This document shows, in pieces, positions 9,015 through 18,730 of a DNA stretch of 64,000 nucleotides. The DNA lies in assembly GCF_902833905.1 (NCBI RefSeq), contig NZ_CADFGP010000007.1:124001-188000 (forward strand). Reading direction: 5' to 3'. The notes beneath the pieces are model-generated. The model did no database searches and was not told the DNA's origin. It saw nothing but the letters and a program-made list of their open reading frames with translations. A program made the position numbers and the translations under genes. The first letter of the stretch is position 1; the number at the start of each line of letters is the position of its first letter. Source of the stretch: Paraburkholderia tuberum STM678. GTDB taxonomy: Bacteria > Pseudomonadota > Gammaproteobacteria > Burkholderiales > Burkholderiaceae.

Positions 9015-9731
9015 GTGATCGAGCTTCACGCTTTCGACGACCAGCGCGCCCAATCCGACGCGCTGGCGAAAGCGGTGGGCGACGCGTTACATGCGTCACT
9101 TGCCGCACAGGCGGCCGGCACCGGCACGTCAACCCCGCTCGCGCGCCCGGCCATGCTGGCCGTGTCCGGCGGCAGCAGCCCGCGTCCGTTCCTGCAAACG
9201 TTGTCGACGCAGACGTTCGACTGGCCCCGCATCGCGATCACGCTGGTCGACGACCGCTGGGTGCCGGAGACCGATAGCGCGAGCAACGCGCAGCTCGCGC
9301 GCGCCACGTTGCTGCAGAACGCGGCGCAACACGCGACCTTCTGGCCGCTCGTCGACACCACCCAGGATCTGCATTCGCACGTCGCCGCGCTGAACGCGGA
9401 CGCGCGCTTTGCCACGGCGCCCGACGTCGCGGTGCTGGGCATGGGCGAAGACGGCCATACCGCGTCGATCTTCGCCGACGCGCCCGAATGGGATCACGCG
9501 ATCAACACGACCGAGCGTTTCGTCGCCGTGCATCCGGGCGCGGCGCCGCACGCGCGCGTGAGCTGGTCGCTGTCCGCGCTGAAGGACGTGAAGCATCTGT
9601 TTCTGCTGATCGCAGGGCCGCGCAAGATGGACGTGCTCAACGCCGCGTCCGCCGCGCTACAAAAAAATGCCATCTCGCAGCTGGCAAACGACAAGGGAGT
9701 GAGACTCGATGTCTACTGGTGTGCAAACTAA
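9015..9731 (+). CDS. pgl: 6-phosphogluconolactonase
   Basis: A 238-residue protein of the DevB/Pgl type that hydrolyses 6-phosphogluconolactone to 6-phosphogluconate, the step after Zwf. Family motifs visible are [23 protein letters not shown] and [12 protein letters not shown]. The start is a GTG at 9015 just after GGAGGAGAA, a strong ribosome site; the frame is open upstream but without conserved sequence. The 3' end overlaps the glk/hexR start by 23 bases, which implies translational coupling. The gap to zwf is 193 bases. Confidence 0.93.
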   Translation: MIELHAFDDQRAQSDALAKAVGDALHASLAAQAAGTGTSTPLARPAMLAVSGGSSPRPFLQTLSTQTFDWPRIAITLVDDRWVPETDSASNAQLARATLLQNAAQHATFWPLVDTTQDLHSHVAALNADARFATAPDVAVLGMGEDGHTASIFADAPEWDHAINTTERFVAVHPGAAPHARVSWSLSALKDVKHLFLLIAGPRKMDVLNAASAALQKNAISQLANDKGVRLDVYWCAN

Positions 9732-11625
9732 AGCTGTGCCGGGCGCGGTCCAGCACGCCGATGGACCGAGGCTGCTTGCCGACATCGGCGGTACCAATGC
9801 GCGTTTCGCGCTCGAGACGGGCCCCGGCGAAATCGGCTCGGTGCAGATCTATCCTTGCGCCGACTACCCGAGTGTCGCCGACGTCATCAAGAAGTATCTG
9901 AAGGACACGAAGATCGGCCGCGTCAATCACGCGGCGATCGCGATTGCGAACCCGGTCGACGGCGACCAGGTCAGCATGACCAATCACGACTGGACCTTTT
10001 CGATCGAAGCGACGCGCCGCGCGCTCGGCTTCGACACGCTGCTCGTCGTCAACGACTTCACCGCGCTCGCGATGGCGCTGCCCGGCCTCACCGATGCTCA
10101 GCGCGTGCAGGTGGGCGGTGGCCAGCGCCGGCCGAACAGCGTGATCGGCCTGCTCGGCCCCGGCACCGGCATGGGCGTGTCGGGCCTGATCCCCGCCGAC
10201 GACCGCTGGATCGCGCTCGGCAGCGAAGGCGGCCACGCCACCTTCGCGCCCGCCGACGAGCGTGAAGATATCGTGCTGCAGTACGCGCGCAAGAAGTGGT
10301 CGCACGTGTCGTTCGAACGCGTGGCCGCGGGGCCCGGCATCGAGGTGATCTATCGCGCGCTCGCGGGCCGCGACAAGAAGCGCGTGCCGGCCAGCGTCAA
10401 TACGGCCGATGTGGTCAAGCGCGCGCTCGAAGGCGAGCCGCTCGCGGCCGAATCGGTCGACGTGTTCTGCGGCATTCTCGGCACCTTCGCCGGCAACATC
10501 GCGGTGACGCTCGGCGCGCTCGGCGGCATCTATATCGGCGGCGGCGTCGTGCCACGCCTCGGCGAGTTCTTCGCGCGTTCGTCGTTCCGCCAGCGCTTCG
10601 AGGCGAAGGGCCGCTTCGAGGCGTATCTGCAGAGCGTGCCGACCTATGTGATTACCGCCGAATACCCGGCGTTCCTCGGCGTATCGGCGATTCTGGCGGA
10701 GCAGCTGTCGAACCGCGCGGGCGGCAGCTCGTCGGCGGTGTTCGAGCGGATTCGCCAGATGCGCGACGCGCTGACGCCGGCCGAGCGCCGCGTCGCCGAA
10801 CTCGCGTTGAACCACCCGCGTTCGATCATCAACGATCCGATCGTCGACATCGCGCGCAAGGCCGACGTCAGTCAGCCGACCGTGATCCGCTTCTGCCGCT
10901 CGCTCGGCTGCCAGGGGCTGTCGGACTTCAAGCTCAAGCTCGCGACCGGTTTGACCGGCACGATTCCGGTCAGCCACAGCCAGGTGCATCTCGGCGACAC
11001 CGCGACCGACTTCGGCGCGAAGGTGCTCGACAACACCGTGTCCGCGATTCTGCAATTGCGCGAGCATCTGAACTTCGAGCACGTGGAACGCGCCATCGAC
11101 CTGCTGAACGGCGCGCGGCGCATCGAGTTCTACGGACTCGGCAATTCGAACATCGTCGCGCAGGACGCGCACTACAAGTTCTTCCGCTTCGGCATTCCGA
11201 CCATCGCGTACGGTGACCTGTACATGCAGGCGGCCTCGGCCGCGCTGCTCGGCAAGGGCGACGTGATCGTCGCGGTGTCGAAGTCGGGGCGCGCGCCCGA
11301 GCTGCTGCGCGTGCTCGACGTCGCGATGCAGGCCGGCGCGCAGGTGATCGCGATCACGTCGAGCAACACCCCGCTCGCGAAGCGTGCGACGGTCGCGCTG
11401 GAAACCGATCACATCGAGATTCGCGAGTCGCAACTGTCGATGATCTCGCGCATCCTGCACCTCGTGATGATCGACATTCTCGCGGTCGGCGTGGCGATTC
11501 GGCGCGCGGTGCCGAGCGACGACGTCGCCGAGACGGTCGAGAAAGCGCGCGAAGGCGCCGACGACGACGCGACGGCCGTGCTCGACTGGCTCAGTCACGG
11601 CGCTGCGTCGTCGGCGCGCGACTGA
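9709..11625 (+). CDS. glk: bifunctional glucokinase / HexR (RpiR-family) transcriptional regulator
   Basis: A 638-residue fusion. Residues 1 to about 340 are a bacterial ROK-independent glucokinase: [10 protein letters not shown] (24-33, phosphate binding), [10 protein letters not shown] with the catalytic Asp, [12 protein letters not shown] and [11 protein letters not shown]. Residues from about 343 form an RpiR/HexR regulator: an N-terminal helix-turn-helix ([17 protein letters not shown]), then a sugar-phosphate SIS domain from about 469 ([22 protein letters not shown]). Glucokinase phosphorylates glucose; HexR senses KDPG and represses zwf-type promoters. The fusion is known in Burkholderiaceae. 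No frameshift separates the halves. The HexR-type palindrome before zwf is the obvious target. Confidence 0.93.
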   Translation: MSTGVQTKAVPGAVQHADGPRLLADIGGTNARFALETGPGEIGSVQIYPCADYPSVADVIKKYLKDTKIGRVNHAAIAIANPVDGDQVSMTNHDWTFSIEATRRALGFDTLLVVNDFTALAMALPGLTDAQRVQVGGGQRRPNSVIGLLGPGTGMGVSGLIPADDRWIALGSEGGHATFAPADEREDIVLQYARKKWSHVSFERVAAGPGIEVIYRALAGRDKKRVPASVNTADVVKRALEGEPLAAESVDVFCGILGTFAGNIAVTLGALGGIYIGGGVVPRLGEFFARSSFRQRFEAKGRFEAYLQSVPTYVITAEYPAFLGVSAILAEQLSNRAGGSSSAVFERIRQMRDALTPAERRVAELALNHPRSIINDPIVDIARKADVSQPTVIRFCRSLGCQGLSDFKLKLATGLTGTIPVSHSQVHLGDTATDFGAKVLDNTVSAILQLREHLNFEHVERAIDLLNGARRIEFYGLGNSNIVAQDAHYKFFRFGIPTIAYGDLYMQAASAALLGKGDVIVAVSKSGRAPELLRVLDVAMQAGAQVIAITSSNTPLAKRATVALETDHIEIRESQLSMISRILHLVMIDILAVGVAIRRAVPSDDVAETVEKAREGADDDATAVLDWLSHGAASSARD

Positions 11626-11665
11626 GCCTCCGCTCACGGCTGTCCCGATCCGCTCGCGGTGAACG

Positions 11666-11712
11666 AACCCGCGGCGTGTGCATCGTCTTCGATGCGCCCG
11701 CCGCGGGTTTTC
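11666..11712 (+). terminator. rho-independent terminator of the zwf-pgl-glk/hexR operon
   Basis: An 11-bp stem AACCCGCGGCG / CGCCGCGGGTT with an inner CATC/GATG pair is followed by TTTTCCTG, 40 bases after the glk/hexR stop codon. Confidence 0.8.
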
Positions 11713-11776
11713 CTGTTTGGGGACGCGAAAAGCCACCGATAATAGGCGCTCTATCTCCTGGCTGAACCGCTTTGCC

Positions 11777-12703
11777 ATGATCATCCGCCCGCATCTCCAC
11801 TGGTTTCACATGCTGCTTGCGTGGCGCGGCTCGGTGCTGCCGCAGTTGCTGCCGCGGCTCCTGCTGATCTTCTTCATCTCGATCATTGCGCTCGCCGCAC
11901 ACGATCATCTGCTGCCCGTCAGCCTGAACCTGAACTCGATCGCGCCGTTCTCGCTGGTCGGCATTGCGCTCGCGGTGTTTCTCGGCTTTCGCAACAACGC
12001 GAGCTACGACCGCTGGTGGGAGGCGCGCAAGCTGTGGGGGCAGTTGCTCAATGAGTCGCGCTCGCTGACGCGCCAGGCGCTGACGCTGCCGTCGCGCGAG
12101 TTGCCCAAAGAAGAAGCCGCCGCGTTCCTGGCGATACTGAGCGCGCTCCCGCATGCGCTGCGTCATCAGTTGCGCAAGACCGAACCGCGCGACGACCTTG
12201 CCGCGCGGCTGCCCCGCGCACTGTTTGAACGTGTGATTGGATCGCGCTACAAGCCAGCCGCGCTGTTGCTGTGCCTCGGCGAATGGGTGCAGCGCGCGGC
12301 ACGCGCGGGGGCGCTCGATCCGATGGCGGTGCTCGCGTTCGACCGCAATCTGAGCGGGCTGTCGGATGTGATCGGCGGGTGCGAGCGCATCGCGTCGACG
12401 CCACTGCCGTTCGCGTATTCGGTGATGATCCACCGCACCGTGTACTTCTTCTGCGCGTCGCTGCCATTCGGACTCGTCAATAGCATCGGCATTTTCACGC
12501 CGGTGTTCGCGGTGTTCGTCGCGTACACGTTCATGGCGCACGAAGCGATCGCGTCGCAGCTCGAAGAACCGTTCGGCACCGACGACAATGACCTCGCGCT
12601 CAACACGATGTCCGCGATGATCGAGGATGCGATGCGCGATCTGCTCGGCGAGCCGGCGCTCGCGCCGCCGCAGCCGCGCGAAGACCGTTATCAATGGGAT
12701 TGA
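11777..12703 (+). CDS. bestrophin-like (UPF0187) family membrane protein
   Basis: A 308-residue inner-membrane protein of the bestrophin/RFP-TM family, whose bacterial members form pentameric ion channels (KpBest is a cation channel). The family signature is clear: GIALAVFLGFRNNASYDRWWEARKLWG is split here as the segments GIALAVFLGFRNN and SYDRWWEARKLW, around residues 65-90. The motif PFGTDDNDLAL near residue 265 is also typical. I chose the ATG at 11777 (MIIRPHLHWF). The upstream 33 codons in frame overlap the terminator of the previous operon and are not conserved-looking. Ion and physiological role are unknown. Confidence 0.88.
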   Translation: MIIRPHLHWFHMLLAWRGSVLPQLLPRLLLIFFISIIALAAHDHLLPVSLNLNSIAPFSLVGIALAVFLGFRNNASYDRWWEARKLWGQLLNESRSLTRQALTLPSRELPKEEAAAFLAILSALPHALRHQLRKTEPRDDLAARLPRALFERVIGSRYKPAALLLCLGEWVQRAARAGALDPMAVLAFDRNLSGLSDVIGGCERIASTPLPFAYSVMIHRTVYFFCASLPFGLVNSIGIFTPVFAVFVAYTFMAHEAIASQLEEPFGTDDNDLALNTMSAMIEDAMRDLLGEPALAPPQPREDRYQWD

Positions 12704-12734
12704 ATGCGCGGTGGGCCGCGCCGGTCGGCGGCCG

Positions 12735-13481
12735 TCAGTGGTTGCCGGCCGTTTCGGAGAGCCGTTTGATCGTCGCGACGCGCGCGCCGATGATGTCGAT
12801 ACGCCCGTGCTCGTCGACGAGCCGCGTCGACGCCGTCAGATACGCGCTCCACGCGCGTTGCGCGTGCACGAGCGTCGGCCGCGATTGCGCCGGCATCTTC
12901 GATTCGAGCACACGATAGTAGCGCTTCAGATCGAACATCGCGTGTTCGCAACGCGCGTCGGCGTTGCAGGCTCGCGGCCGGCGCGGCTCCGGACCGTTCG
13001 CATCGGCGAGCGCGCTGCGCAGCGCGAGCGCGCGGTCGCGCACCGGCTGCAGCTGCATGTCGGCTTCGGAAAGCACGTACGTCGAACCTTGGGTCGTGGC
13101 GAAGACCGCGGCAAGCAACTGCTTCTCGGCATCGCGCGACGCGAGCCAGCTCGACTGGCTCCTTTCCCACAGCCTGCGCCGCGCGGGCGGCAGCTTCGCG
13201 AGCAACTGCTGGTACGCGTTGTCGACCGCGACCTTCCAGCCGATGCGCGCAGCGTCCATGCACTGCACCTGCCCCATCGTCGTCGACATGTCGGCGCGCG
13301 CGAGACACGCGCGCATCGACGCGTCGATCGGATCGGCGGCGGCCACCTCGGCATGCGCCGCCGGACTCGCGATGCCGCCGAACACCACCGTGCCGGCCGC
13401 CAGCGCGAAGGCCAGCACGCCGGCCCCGCGCCGGCAGCGGCCGATCGCTGCCAGGCCCGGCAGAAACGTCACCCACTCCAT
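12735..13481 (-). CDS. lysozyme inhibitor LprI-like (DUF1311) exported protein
   Basis: A 248-residue protein with an N-terminal hydrophobic segment (FALAAGTVVFGG...) ending near SPAAHAEV, a likely signal peptide. Two DUF1311/LprI-type units can be seen: CLARADMSTTMGQVQCMDAA with AYQQLLAKLPPARRRLWERS, and a second C-terminal unit with RAWSAYLTAS. LprI of Mycobacterium inhibits lysozyme; most proteobacterial members are uncharacterised. The gene begins 2 bases after the stop codon of the upstream decarboxylase, so the two form one transcript. The functional link is not obvious. Confidence 0.8.
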   Translation of the reverse strand: MEWVTFLPGLAAIGRCRRGAGVLAFALAAGTVVFGGIASPAAHAEVAAADPIDASMRACLARADMSTTMGQVQCMDAARIGWKVAVDNAYQQLLAKLPPARRRLWERSQSSWLASRDAEKQLLAAVFATTQGSTYVLSEADMQLQPVRDRALALRSALADANGPEPRRPRACNADARCEHAMFDLKRYYRVLESKMPAQSRPTLVHAQRAWSAYLTASTRLVDEHGRIDIIGARVATIKRLSETAGNH

Positions 13482-13483
13482 CG

Positions 13484-15769
13484 TCAGAGGCGCACGCAAT
13501 CGACGAAGTATTCGATGCGCCCGTTGACCATTTCGCCGACGAGCCCGTGGATATCCGTATGGAAGCCCGGGAAGCGCTCGTTGAACTCGCGCGCGAAACG
13601 CAAATAGTTGACGATGGTCCTGTTGAAACGCTCGCCCGGAATCAGCAGCGGAATGCCCGGCGGATACGGCGTCAACAGGATCGACGTAACACGGCCTTCG
13701 AGCTCGTCGATCGGTACCCGATCGATCTCGCGGTGCGCGAGCTTCGCGAACGCGTCGGACGGCTTCATCGCCGGCTCCATGCTCGACAGGTACATCTCGG
13801 TCGTCAGACGCGCGATGTCGTTCGCGCGATACACGCTGTGGATCTGCTGGCACAGGTCGCGCAGGCCGACACGCTCGTACATCGGATGATGCTGCACGAA
13901 CTCGGGCAGCACACGCCACAGCGGCTGGTTGTTGTCGTAGTCGTCCTTGAACTGCTGCAGCTCGGTCACCATCGAGTTCCAGCGGCCCTTCGTGATGCCG
14001 ATCGTAAACATGATGAAGAACGAGTACAGGCCCGTCTTCTCGACGATGATGCCGTGCTCGGCCAGGTACTTCGTGACGATCGCGGCCGGAATGCCGGTTT
14101 CGCCGAAGCCGCCGTCCATGTCGAGACCCGGCGTGACGATCGTCGCCTTGATCGGGTCGAGCATGTTGAAGCCTTCGGCGAGCGGGCCGAAGCCGTGCCA
14201 CGCGTCGTTGGGGCGCAGCATCCAGTCGTCGCGCGAGCCGATGCCTTCCTCGGCGAACTGGTCCGGGCCCCACACCTTGAAGAACCAGTCGTCGCCGTAT
14301 TCGGTGTCGACCTTGGTCATCGCGCGGCGGAAGTCGAGCGCTTCAGCGATCGACTCCTCGACGAGCGCGGTGCCGCCCGGCGCTTCCATCATCGCCGCGG
14401 CCACGTCGCACGACGCGATGATCGCGTACTGCGGGCTCGTCGACGTATGCATCAGATACGCCTCGTTGAAGCGATGCTTGTCGAAGCGGCTGTTCTTCGA
14501 ATCCTGCACGACGATCTGCGACGCCTGCGAGATGCCGGCGAGCAGCTTGTGCGTGGAGTGCGTCGCGTACACCATCGCGCCGATGCGCGGACGGCCCGCG
14601 CCGATGGCGTGCATGTCCTGATAGAACTCGTGGAATTCAGCGTGCGGCAGCCACGCTTCGTCGAAGTGCAGCGTGTCGAGCCATTCGCCCAACATCTCCT
14701 TGATCATCTCGACGTTGTAGATCACGCCGTCGTAGGTGCTTTGCGTGATCGTCAGAATGCGCGGCTTCAGGTTCGGGTTCTTCGCGAGCGCTTCGCGCGC
14801 GAACGGGTTCGCCTCGATCTTCTTGCGGATGTTCTCCGGTTCGAACTCGCTGCGCGGAATCGGGCCGATGATGCCGAAGTTGTTGCGGGTCGGCGTCAGG
14901 AACACCGGGATCGCGCCGGTCATCGTGATCGCGTGCAGGATCGACTTGTGGCAGTTGCGGTCGACCAGCACGATGTCGCCCGGCGCCACCGTGCCGTGCC
15001 AGACGATCTTGTTCGAGGTGGAAGTGCCGTTGGTCACGAAGAACACGTGGTCGGCGCTGAAGATGCGCGCGGCGTTGCGCTCCGAGGCCGCGACCGGACC
15101 GGTATGGTCGAGCAGCTGGCCCAGTTCGTCGACCGCGTTGCAGACGTCGGCGCGCAGCATGTTCTCGCCGAAGAACTGGTGGAACATCTGGCCGAGCGGG
15201 CTCTTCAGGAACGCGACGCCGCCCGAGTGACCCGGGCAGTGCCACGAGTACGAACCTTCTTCCGCGTACTGCACCAGTTCCTTGAAGAACGGCGGCGCCA
15301 GCGAGTCGAGATACACCTTCGCCTCGCGGATGATATGGCGCGCGACGAACTCCGGCGTGTCCTCGAACATATGGATGAAGCCGTGCAGCTCGCGCAGGAT
15401 GTCGTTCGGCAGATGGCGCGAAGTGCGCGTTTCGCCGTACAGGAAGATCGGAATATCGGCGTTGCGGCGGCGCACTTCGGTCACGAACGCGCGCAGCGCG
15501 ACGATCGCGGCGGCAAGCTCGGGCGTCTCGCCTTCGACGACCACGTTATCGACGTACGGCAGCAGCTCGTCGTCGTCGATCGACAGGATGAAGCACGACG
15601 CGCGGCTCGACTGCTGCGCGAACGAGGTCAGATCGCCGTAGCTCGTCAACCCGAGCACTTCCGCGCCTTCTTTCTCGATGGCTTCGGCCAAAGCCCGGAT
15701 GCCGGAACCCGAGATGTTCTCGGAGCGGAAATCTTCGTCGATGATGACGACGGGGAAACGGAACTTCAT
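13484..15769 (-). CDS. Orn/Lys/Arg decarboxylase, class I (arginine/lysine/ornithine decarboxylase)
   Basis: A 761-residue PLP-dependent decarboxylase of the large bacterial fold type I group. The order is an N-terminal response-regulator-like wing domain (about 1-130), the PLP core with the Schiff-base lysine in THSTHKLLAGISQ (about residue 400), and a C-terminal domain. Such enzymes make cadaverine, putrescine or agmatine, and serve acid resistance or polyamine synthesis. Substrate choice cannot be settled by eye. It is cotranscribed with an LprI-like gene, and separated from dcd by a terminator. Confidence 0.9.
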   Translation of the reverse strand: MKFRFPVVIIDEDFRSENISGSGIRALAEAIEKEGAEVLGLTSYGDLTSFAQQSSRASCFILSIDDDELLPYVDNVVVEGETPELAAAIVALRAFVTEVRRRNADIPIFLYGETRTSRHLPNDILRELHGFIHMFEDTPEFVARHIIREAKVYLDSLAPPFFKELVQYAEEGSYSWHCPGHSGGVAFLKSPLGQMFHQFFGENMLRADVCNAVDELGQLLDHTGPVAASERNAARIFSADHVFFVTNGTSTSNKIVWHGTVAPGDIVLVDRNCHKSILHAITMTGAIPVFLTPTRNNFGIIGPIPRSEFEPENIRKKIEANPFAREALAKNPNLKPRILTITQSTYDGVIYNVEMIKEMLGEWLDTLHFDEAWLPHAEFHEFYQDMHAIGAGRPRIGAMVYATHSTHKLLAGISQASQIVVQDSKNSRFDKHRFNEAYLMHTSTSPQYAIIASCDVAAAMMEAPGGTALVEESIAEALDFRRAMTKVDTEYGDDWFFKVWGPDQFAEEGIGSRDDWMLRPNDAWHGFGPLAEGFNMLDPIKATIVTPGLDMDGGFGETGIPAAIVTKYLAEHGIIVEKTGLYSFFIMFTIGITKGRWNSMVTELQQFKDDYDNNQPLWRVLPEFVQHHPMYERVGLRDLCQQIHSVYRANDIARLTTEMYLSSMEPAMKPSDAFAKLAHREIDRVPIDELEGRVTSILLTPYPPGIPLLIPGERFNRTIVNYLRFAREFNERFPGFHTDIHGLVGEMVNGRIEYFVDCVRL

Positions 15770-15779
15770 GGGCGATTCT

Positions 15780-15824
15780 CCAAAAAGAAAACGACCGCTG
15801 CGTTACGTAAAAAGCGCAGCGGTC
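15780..15824 (-). terminator. rho-independent terminator after dcd
   Basis: On the minus strand, a 10-bp perfect stem GACCGCTGCG / CGCAGCGGTC with a 12-base loop is followed by GTTTTCTTTTTGG. It lies between the dcd stop and the decarboxylase start, so the decarboxylase probably has its own promoter nearby. Confidence 0.8.
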
Positions 15825-15859
15825 ACCCGAATAACTGGTGGGTCAAGACGCTGCCGGCG

Positions 15860-16429
15860 TCACGTTTTCGGCAATGTGACGCCGTGCTGACCTTGATACT
15901 TGCCGCCGCGATCCGCGTACGACGTTTCACAAATCTCGTCGCTTTCGAAAAACAGCACCTGGGCGACGCCTTCGTTCGCGTAAATTTTCGCAGGCAAAGG
16001 TGTCGTATTCGAGAATTCGAGCGTGACGTGGCCTTCCCATTCCGGCTCGAACGGCGTCACGTTGACGATGATCCCGCAGCGCGCGTAGGTCGATTTGCCG
16101 AGGCACACGGTCAGCACGCTGCGCGGAATACGGAAATACTCGACCGTGCGCGCGAGCGCGAACGAGTTCGGCGGGATGATGCAGACGTCGCCCTTGAAAT
16201 CGACAAACGACTTCTCGTCGAAGTTCTTCGGATCGACGATCGTCGAGTTGATGTTGGTGAAGATCTTGAATTCGTCGGCGCAGCGGATGTCGTAGCCGTA
16301 GCTCGAGGTGCCGTAGCTGACAATCTTCCGGCCGTCTTCGGAGACGCGAACCTGATCGGGCGCAAACGGCTCGATCATCTTGTGCGACTCGGCCATGCGC
16401 CGGATCCACTTGTCAGATTTGATGGTCAT
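15860..16429 (-). CDS. dcd: dCTP deaminase
   Basis: A 189-residue homotrimeric enzyme converting dCTP to dUTP plus ammonia, the main dUTP source for thymidylate synthesis in many Gram-negatives. Family motifs include [15 protein letters not shown], the catalytic region [20 protein letters not shown] with the essential Glu just after it ([10 protein letters not shown]), and a C-terminal tail [12 protein letters not shown] that closes over the nucleotide. The length matches the family (188-193). Confidence 0.96.
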   Translation of the reverse strand: MTIKSDKWIRRMAESHKMIEPFAPDQVRVSEDGRKIVSYGTSSYGYDIRCADEFKIFTNINSTIVDPKNFDEKSFVDFKGDVCIIPPNSFALARTVEYFRIPRSVLTVCLGKSTYARCGIIVNVTPFEPEWEGHVTLEFSNTTPLPAKIYANEGVAQVLFFESDEICETSYADRGGKYQGQHGVTLPKT

Positions 16430-16634
16430 AGGTGAGAGCTGCTCGACGTGAATATCAGGTGTGACGAAAGATAGATGAAAACGGCCGGCGGCGGCGCCCA
16501 GCCGGCAAAGGCCGCTTATTTTACGCGATCACGGAGACGCTGCCGCAGATGGCGCGAGGCGCGCCCGATGAAGGGGGTCCGCCGACTGGCACGACGCCGT
16601 TGCGGGGCGGGCGCGGCGAAAGCGCGCTCGCGCT

Positions 16635-17171
16635 TCACTGCTGGCGAATCACGCCGCAGGCGATCGCCGCGCCTGCGCCATGCTGAGGGTAAGCGTAGGG
16701 ATCGGTCGCATCGCGGTGGAGCAGTACCGCGCGCTGCAGCACCGAGCGGATGCCGTCGAGCGACACGTCCGGCGCGACGATGAAGCCGGTGGCCACGCCG
16801 TTCGCGTCCGCATGGATGTTGCCGAGATCGCCCTCGACGCGCGCGCCGGCCTTGAGCCGTTCGGCCGCCGGCGAAAACACCGGACCGGCGCTGGAGCCGT
16901 CGGCGGCGTTGCAGTCGCCGCGCTCGTGCACCTGCAGCGCGTGGTCGCTATTGGGCGGCAAGCCCGTGAGATTGTAGGTGACCTGGACGCCGTCCGAGCG
17001 CTCGATAAAGGTCACGAGACCGTGCGCCTGATTGCCCACGGTGGGCAGCAGTTGCGCGTCGGCGCGCTTTTCCTGTGGTCTCAGGAATACGCCACAGCCG
17101 CTCAACAGCACACAGCCGGCAGTCAGGACGATGAACGCATGTACCGCGTGCCCGTCGATTCGTTTTCCCAT
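16635..17171 (-). CDS. superoxide dismutase (Cu-Zn, SodC) family lipoprotein, metal site degenerate
   Basis: A 178-residue protein with a lipobox (LLSGC, Cys 26), so it is probably membrane anchored in the periplasm. The SodC fold is clear from DHALQVHERGDC, SSAGPVFSP, GDLGNIHADANG and the C-terminal GAAIACGVI; the disulfide cysteines 87 and 172 are kept. Against the SOD1 pattern, copper ligand His46 is Gln 80, the bridging His63 is Val 98, zinc ligand His80 is Val 112, His71 has no counterpart, and the guiding Arg143 is Ala. Only His48 (82), His120 (152) and Asp83 (115) remain. Dismutase activity is therefore doubtful. The gene stands alone. Confidence 0.85.
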   Translation of the reverse strand: MGKRIDGHAVHAFIVLTAGCVLLSGCGVFLRPQEKRADAQLLPTVGNQAHGLVTFIERSDGVQVTYNLTGLPPNSDHALQVHERGDCNAADGSSAGPVFSPAAERLKAGARVEGDLGNIHADANGVATGFIVAPDVSLDGIRSVLQRAVLLHRDATDPYAYPQHGAGAAIACGVIRQQ

Positions 17172-17301
17172 GCGATCCTCTTGTCGGCCTGGCGGCTGCC
17201 CCTGCGGCCGCCGAGCCGAACTCGTGAAGTCGACATGATACCGCGAGAGTTCGTGAAAATAGGGATCGAGATCACCCCTAATCCCTCGCCCGAACGGCCG
17301 C

Positions 17302-18390
17302 TCAGGTGTTCTGTACGACGATGTTCGGAAACTTCGAGCTCATGTCGCGCGCGCGTTCGGCGATATGCACCGCGACCTTGCGCGCGATCGAGCGATAGAG
17401 CTCCGCAATGCGCCCGTTCGGGTCCGCGACGACCGTGGGACGGCCCGAGTCGGCCTGCTCGCGGATCGTGATGTCGAGCGGCAGGCTGCCGAGCACCTCG
17501 ACGCCATACTCCTTGCCCATGCGCTCGCCGCCGCCGGCGCCGAAGATGTGCTCCTCGTGCCCGCAATTCGAACAGATGTGCAGGCCCATGTTCTCGACGA
17601 TGCCGAGAATCGGGATGCCGACCTTCTCGAACATCTTGAGGCCCTTCTTCGCGTCGAGCAGCGCGATGTCCTGCGGCGTCGTGACGATCACGGCGCCCGT
17701 AACCGGCACGCGCTGCGCGAGCGTCAGCTGGATGTCGCCGGTGCCCGGCGGCATGTCGACGATCAGATAGTCGAGTTCGTGCCAGTTGGTCTGGCGCAGC
17801 AGCTGTTCGAGCGCCGAGGTCGCCATCGGGCCGCGCCACACCATCGGGTTGTCCGCCTCGATCAGGAAACCTATCGAGCTGGCCTGCACGCCGTGGCCGG
17901 TCATCGGGTTCATCGATTTGTCGTCGGGCGATTCGGGACGACCCTCGATGCCGAGCATGGTGGGCAGCGACGGGCCGTAGATGTCGGCGTCGAGAATGCC
18001 GACCGCCGCGCCCTCGCTCGCGAGCGCGAGCGCGAGATTCACGGCGGTCGTGCTCTTGCCGACGCCGCCCTTGCCCGAGGCAACCGCGACGATGTTCTTC
18101 ACGCCGGGCAGCAGTTTCACGCCGCGCTGCACGGTGTGTGCGGCAATCTGTTGCGAAACCTCGACGCGCACGTTCGCGACGCCCGGCACCGCGCGCAACG
18201 CGTCGGCGAAGCGCTGGCGGATCGCGTCGAACTGGCTTTTCGCCGGGTAGCCGAGCGTCACCTGAAGGTTGACCGCGTCGCCCTCCACAACCACGTTGCG
18301 GATGCTCTTCGCGGCCGCGTACGGCGCGCCCGTGTTGGGGTCAGTGACGGCCGCGACGGCGGCGTCGACCAAAGCCCGATCGATACTCAT
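17302..18390 (-). CDS. apbC: iron-sulfur cluster carrier protein ApbC (Mrp/NBP35 family)
   Basis: A 362-residue P-loop ATPase that carries 4Fe-4S clusters to apoproteins. Residues 1-90 are a MIP18/DUF59-type domain. The deviant Walker A GKGGVGKS is at 106-113, and the cluster-binding CxxC is at Cys 273 and Cys 276 (ICSNCGHEEHIF). Length fits the family (350-370). In many proteobacteria apbC is divergent from metG; here an OmpA-like lipoprotein gene lies between them. Confidence 0.94.
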   Translation of the reverse strand: MSIDRALVDAAVAAVTDPNTGAPYAAAKSIRNVVVEGDAVNLQVTLGYPAKSQFDAIRQRFADALRAVPGVANVRVEVSQQIAAHTVQRGVKLLPGVKNIVAVASGKGGVGKSTTAVNLALALASEGAAVGILDADIYGPSLPTMLGIEGRPESPDDKSMNPMTGHGVQASSIGFLIEADNPMVWRGPMATSALEQLLRQTNWHELDYLIVDMPPGTGDIQLTLAQRVPVTGAVIVTTPQDIALLDAKKGLKMFEKVGIPILGIVENMGLHICSNCGHEEHIFGAGGGERMGKEYGVEVLGSLPLDITIREQADSGRPTVVADPNGRIAELYRSIARKVAVHIAERARDMSSKFPNIVVQNT

Positions 18391-18730
18391 TGATACTCCG
18401 TGGGGAAGAGGTGCGGCGCGGCGAGATGGACCGATCGGCCACGCGGCGGAATTTGCAAGAAATTGTTATGCGGCATTGCGAAAATCGAACGTGCCGGGCA
18501 CCCTTCGGGGCACGCGGGACGCCGTAGGGTCGCATCACTGTGTGTTTCAGGCACTATTGTAGTGTCTGACGGCACACGGTGCCCTAAGACCCTTCTTCGC
18601 TGTAGGACCGCGCGAAGCAAGGCGCAGGAATCGTTCCCGAACTTTCTGAGTGGTCGGTGCATTGCCGTAATGTTCGCTGCATAGACTGACCGCTACCCGC
18701 TAGCTCATTCGCACTCGAAAGGAAACCAAA
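18391..18730. other. intergenic region between apbC and the OmpA-like gene
   Basis: 340 bases between divergent genes, presumably holding both promoters. A short palindrome CACTATTGTAGTG lies near 18550 and GGCACACGGTGCC near 18572. I see no coding frame, RNA gene or repeat. Confidence 0.5.

Noticed and set aside
9709..11625. Possible sequencing error or missed stop joining glk and hexR
   Set aside because: Both domains are complete and in one frame with a normal linker, and this fusion is known in Burkholderiaceae.
9637..11784. A 715-codon minus-strand open frame opposite glk/hexR
   Set aside because: Shadow of the fused glucokinase-HexR gene, with the usual Arg/His/Asp-rich composition and no domain.
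13547..16435. A 962-codon plus-strand open frame opposite the decarboxylase and dcd
   Set aside because: It lies antisense to two clear enzymes, is Arg/Asp/His-rich with no recognisable domain, and is explained by G+C-rich codon bias on the opposite strand.
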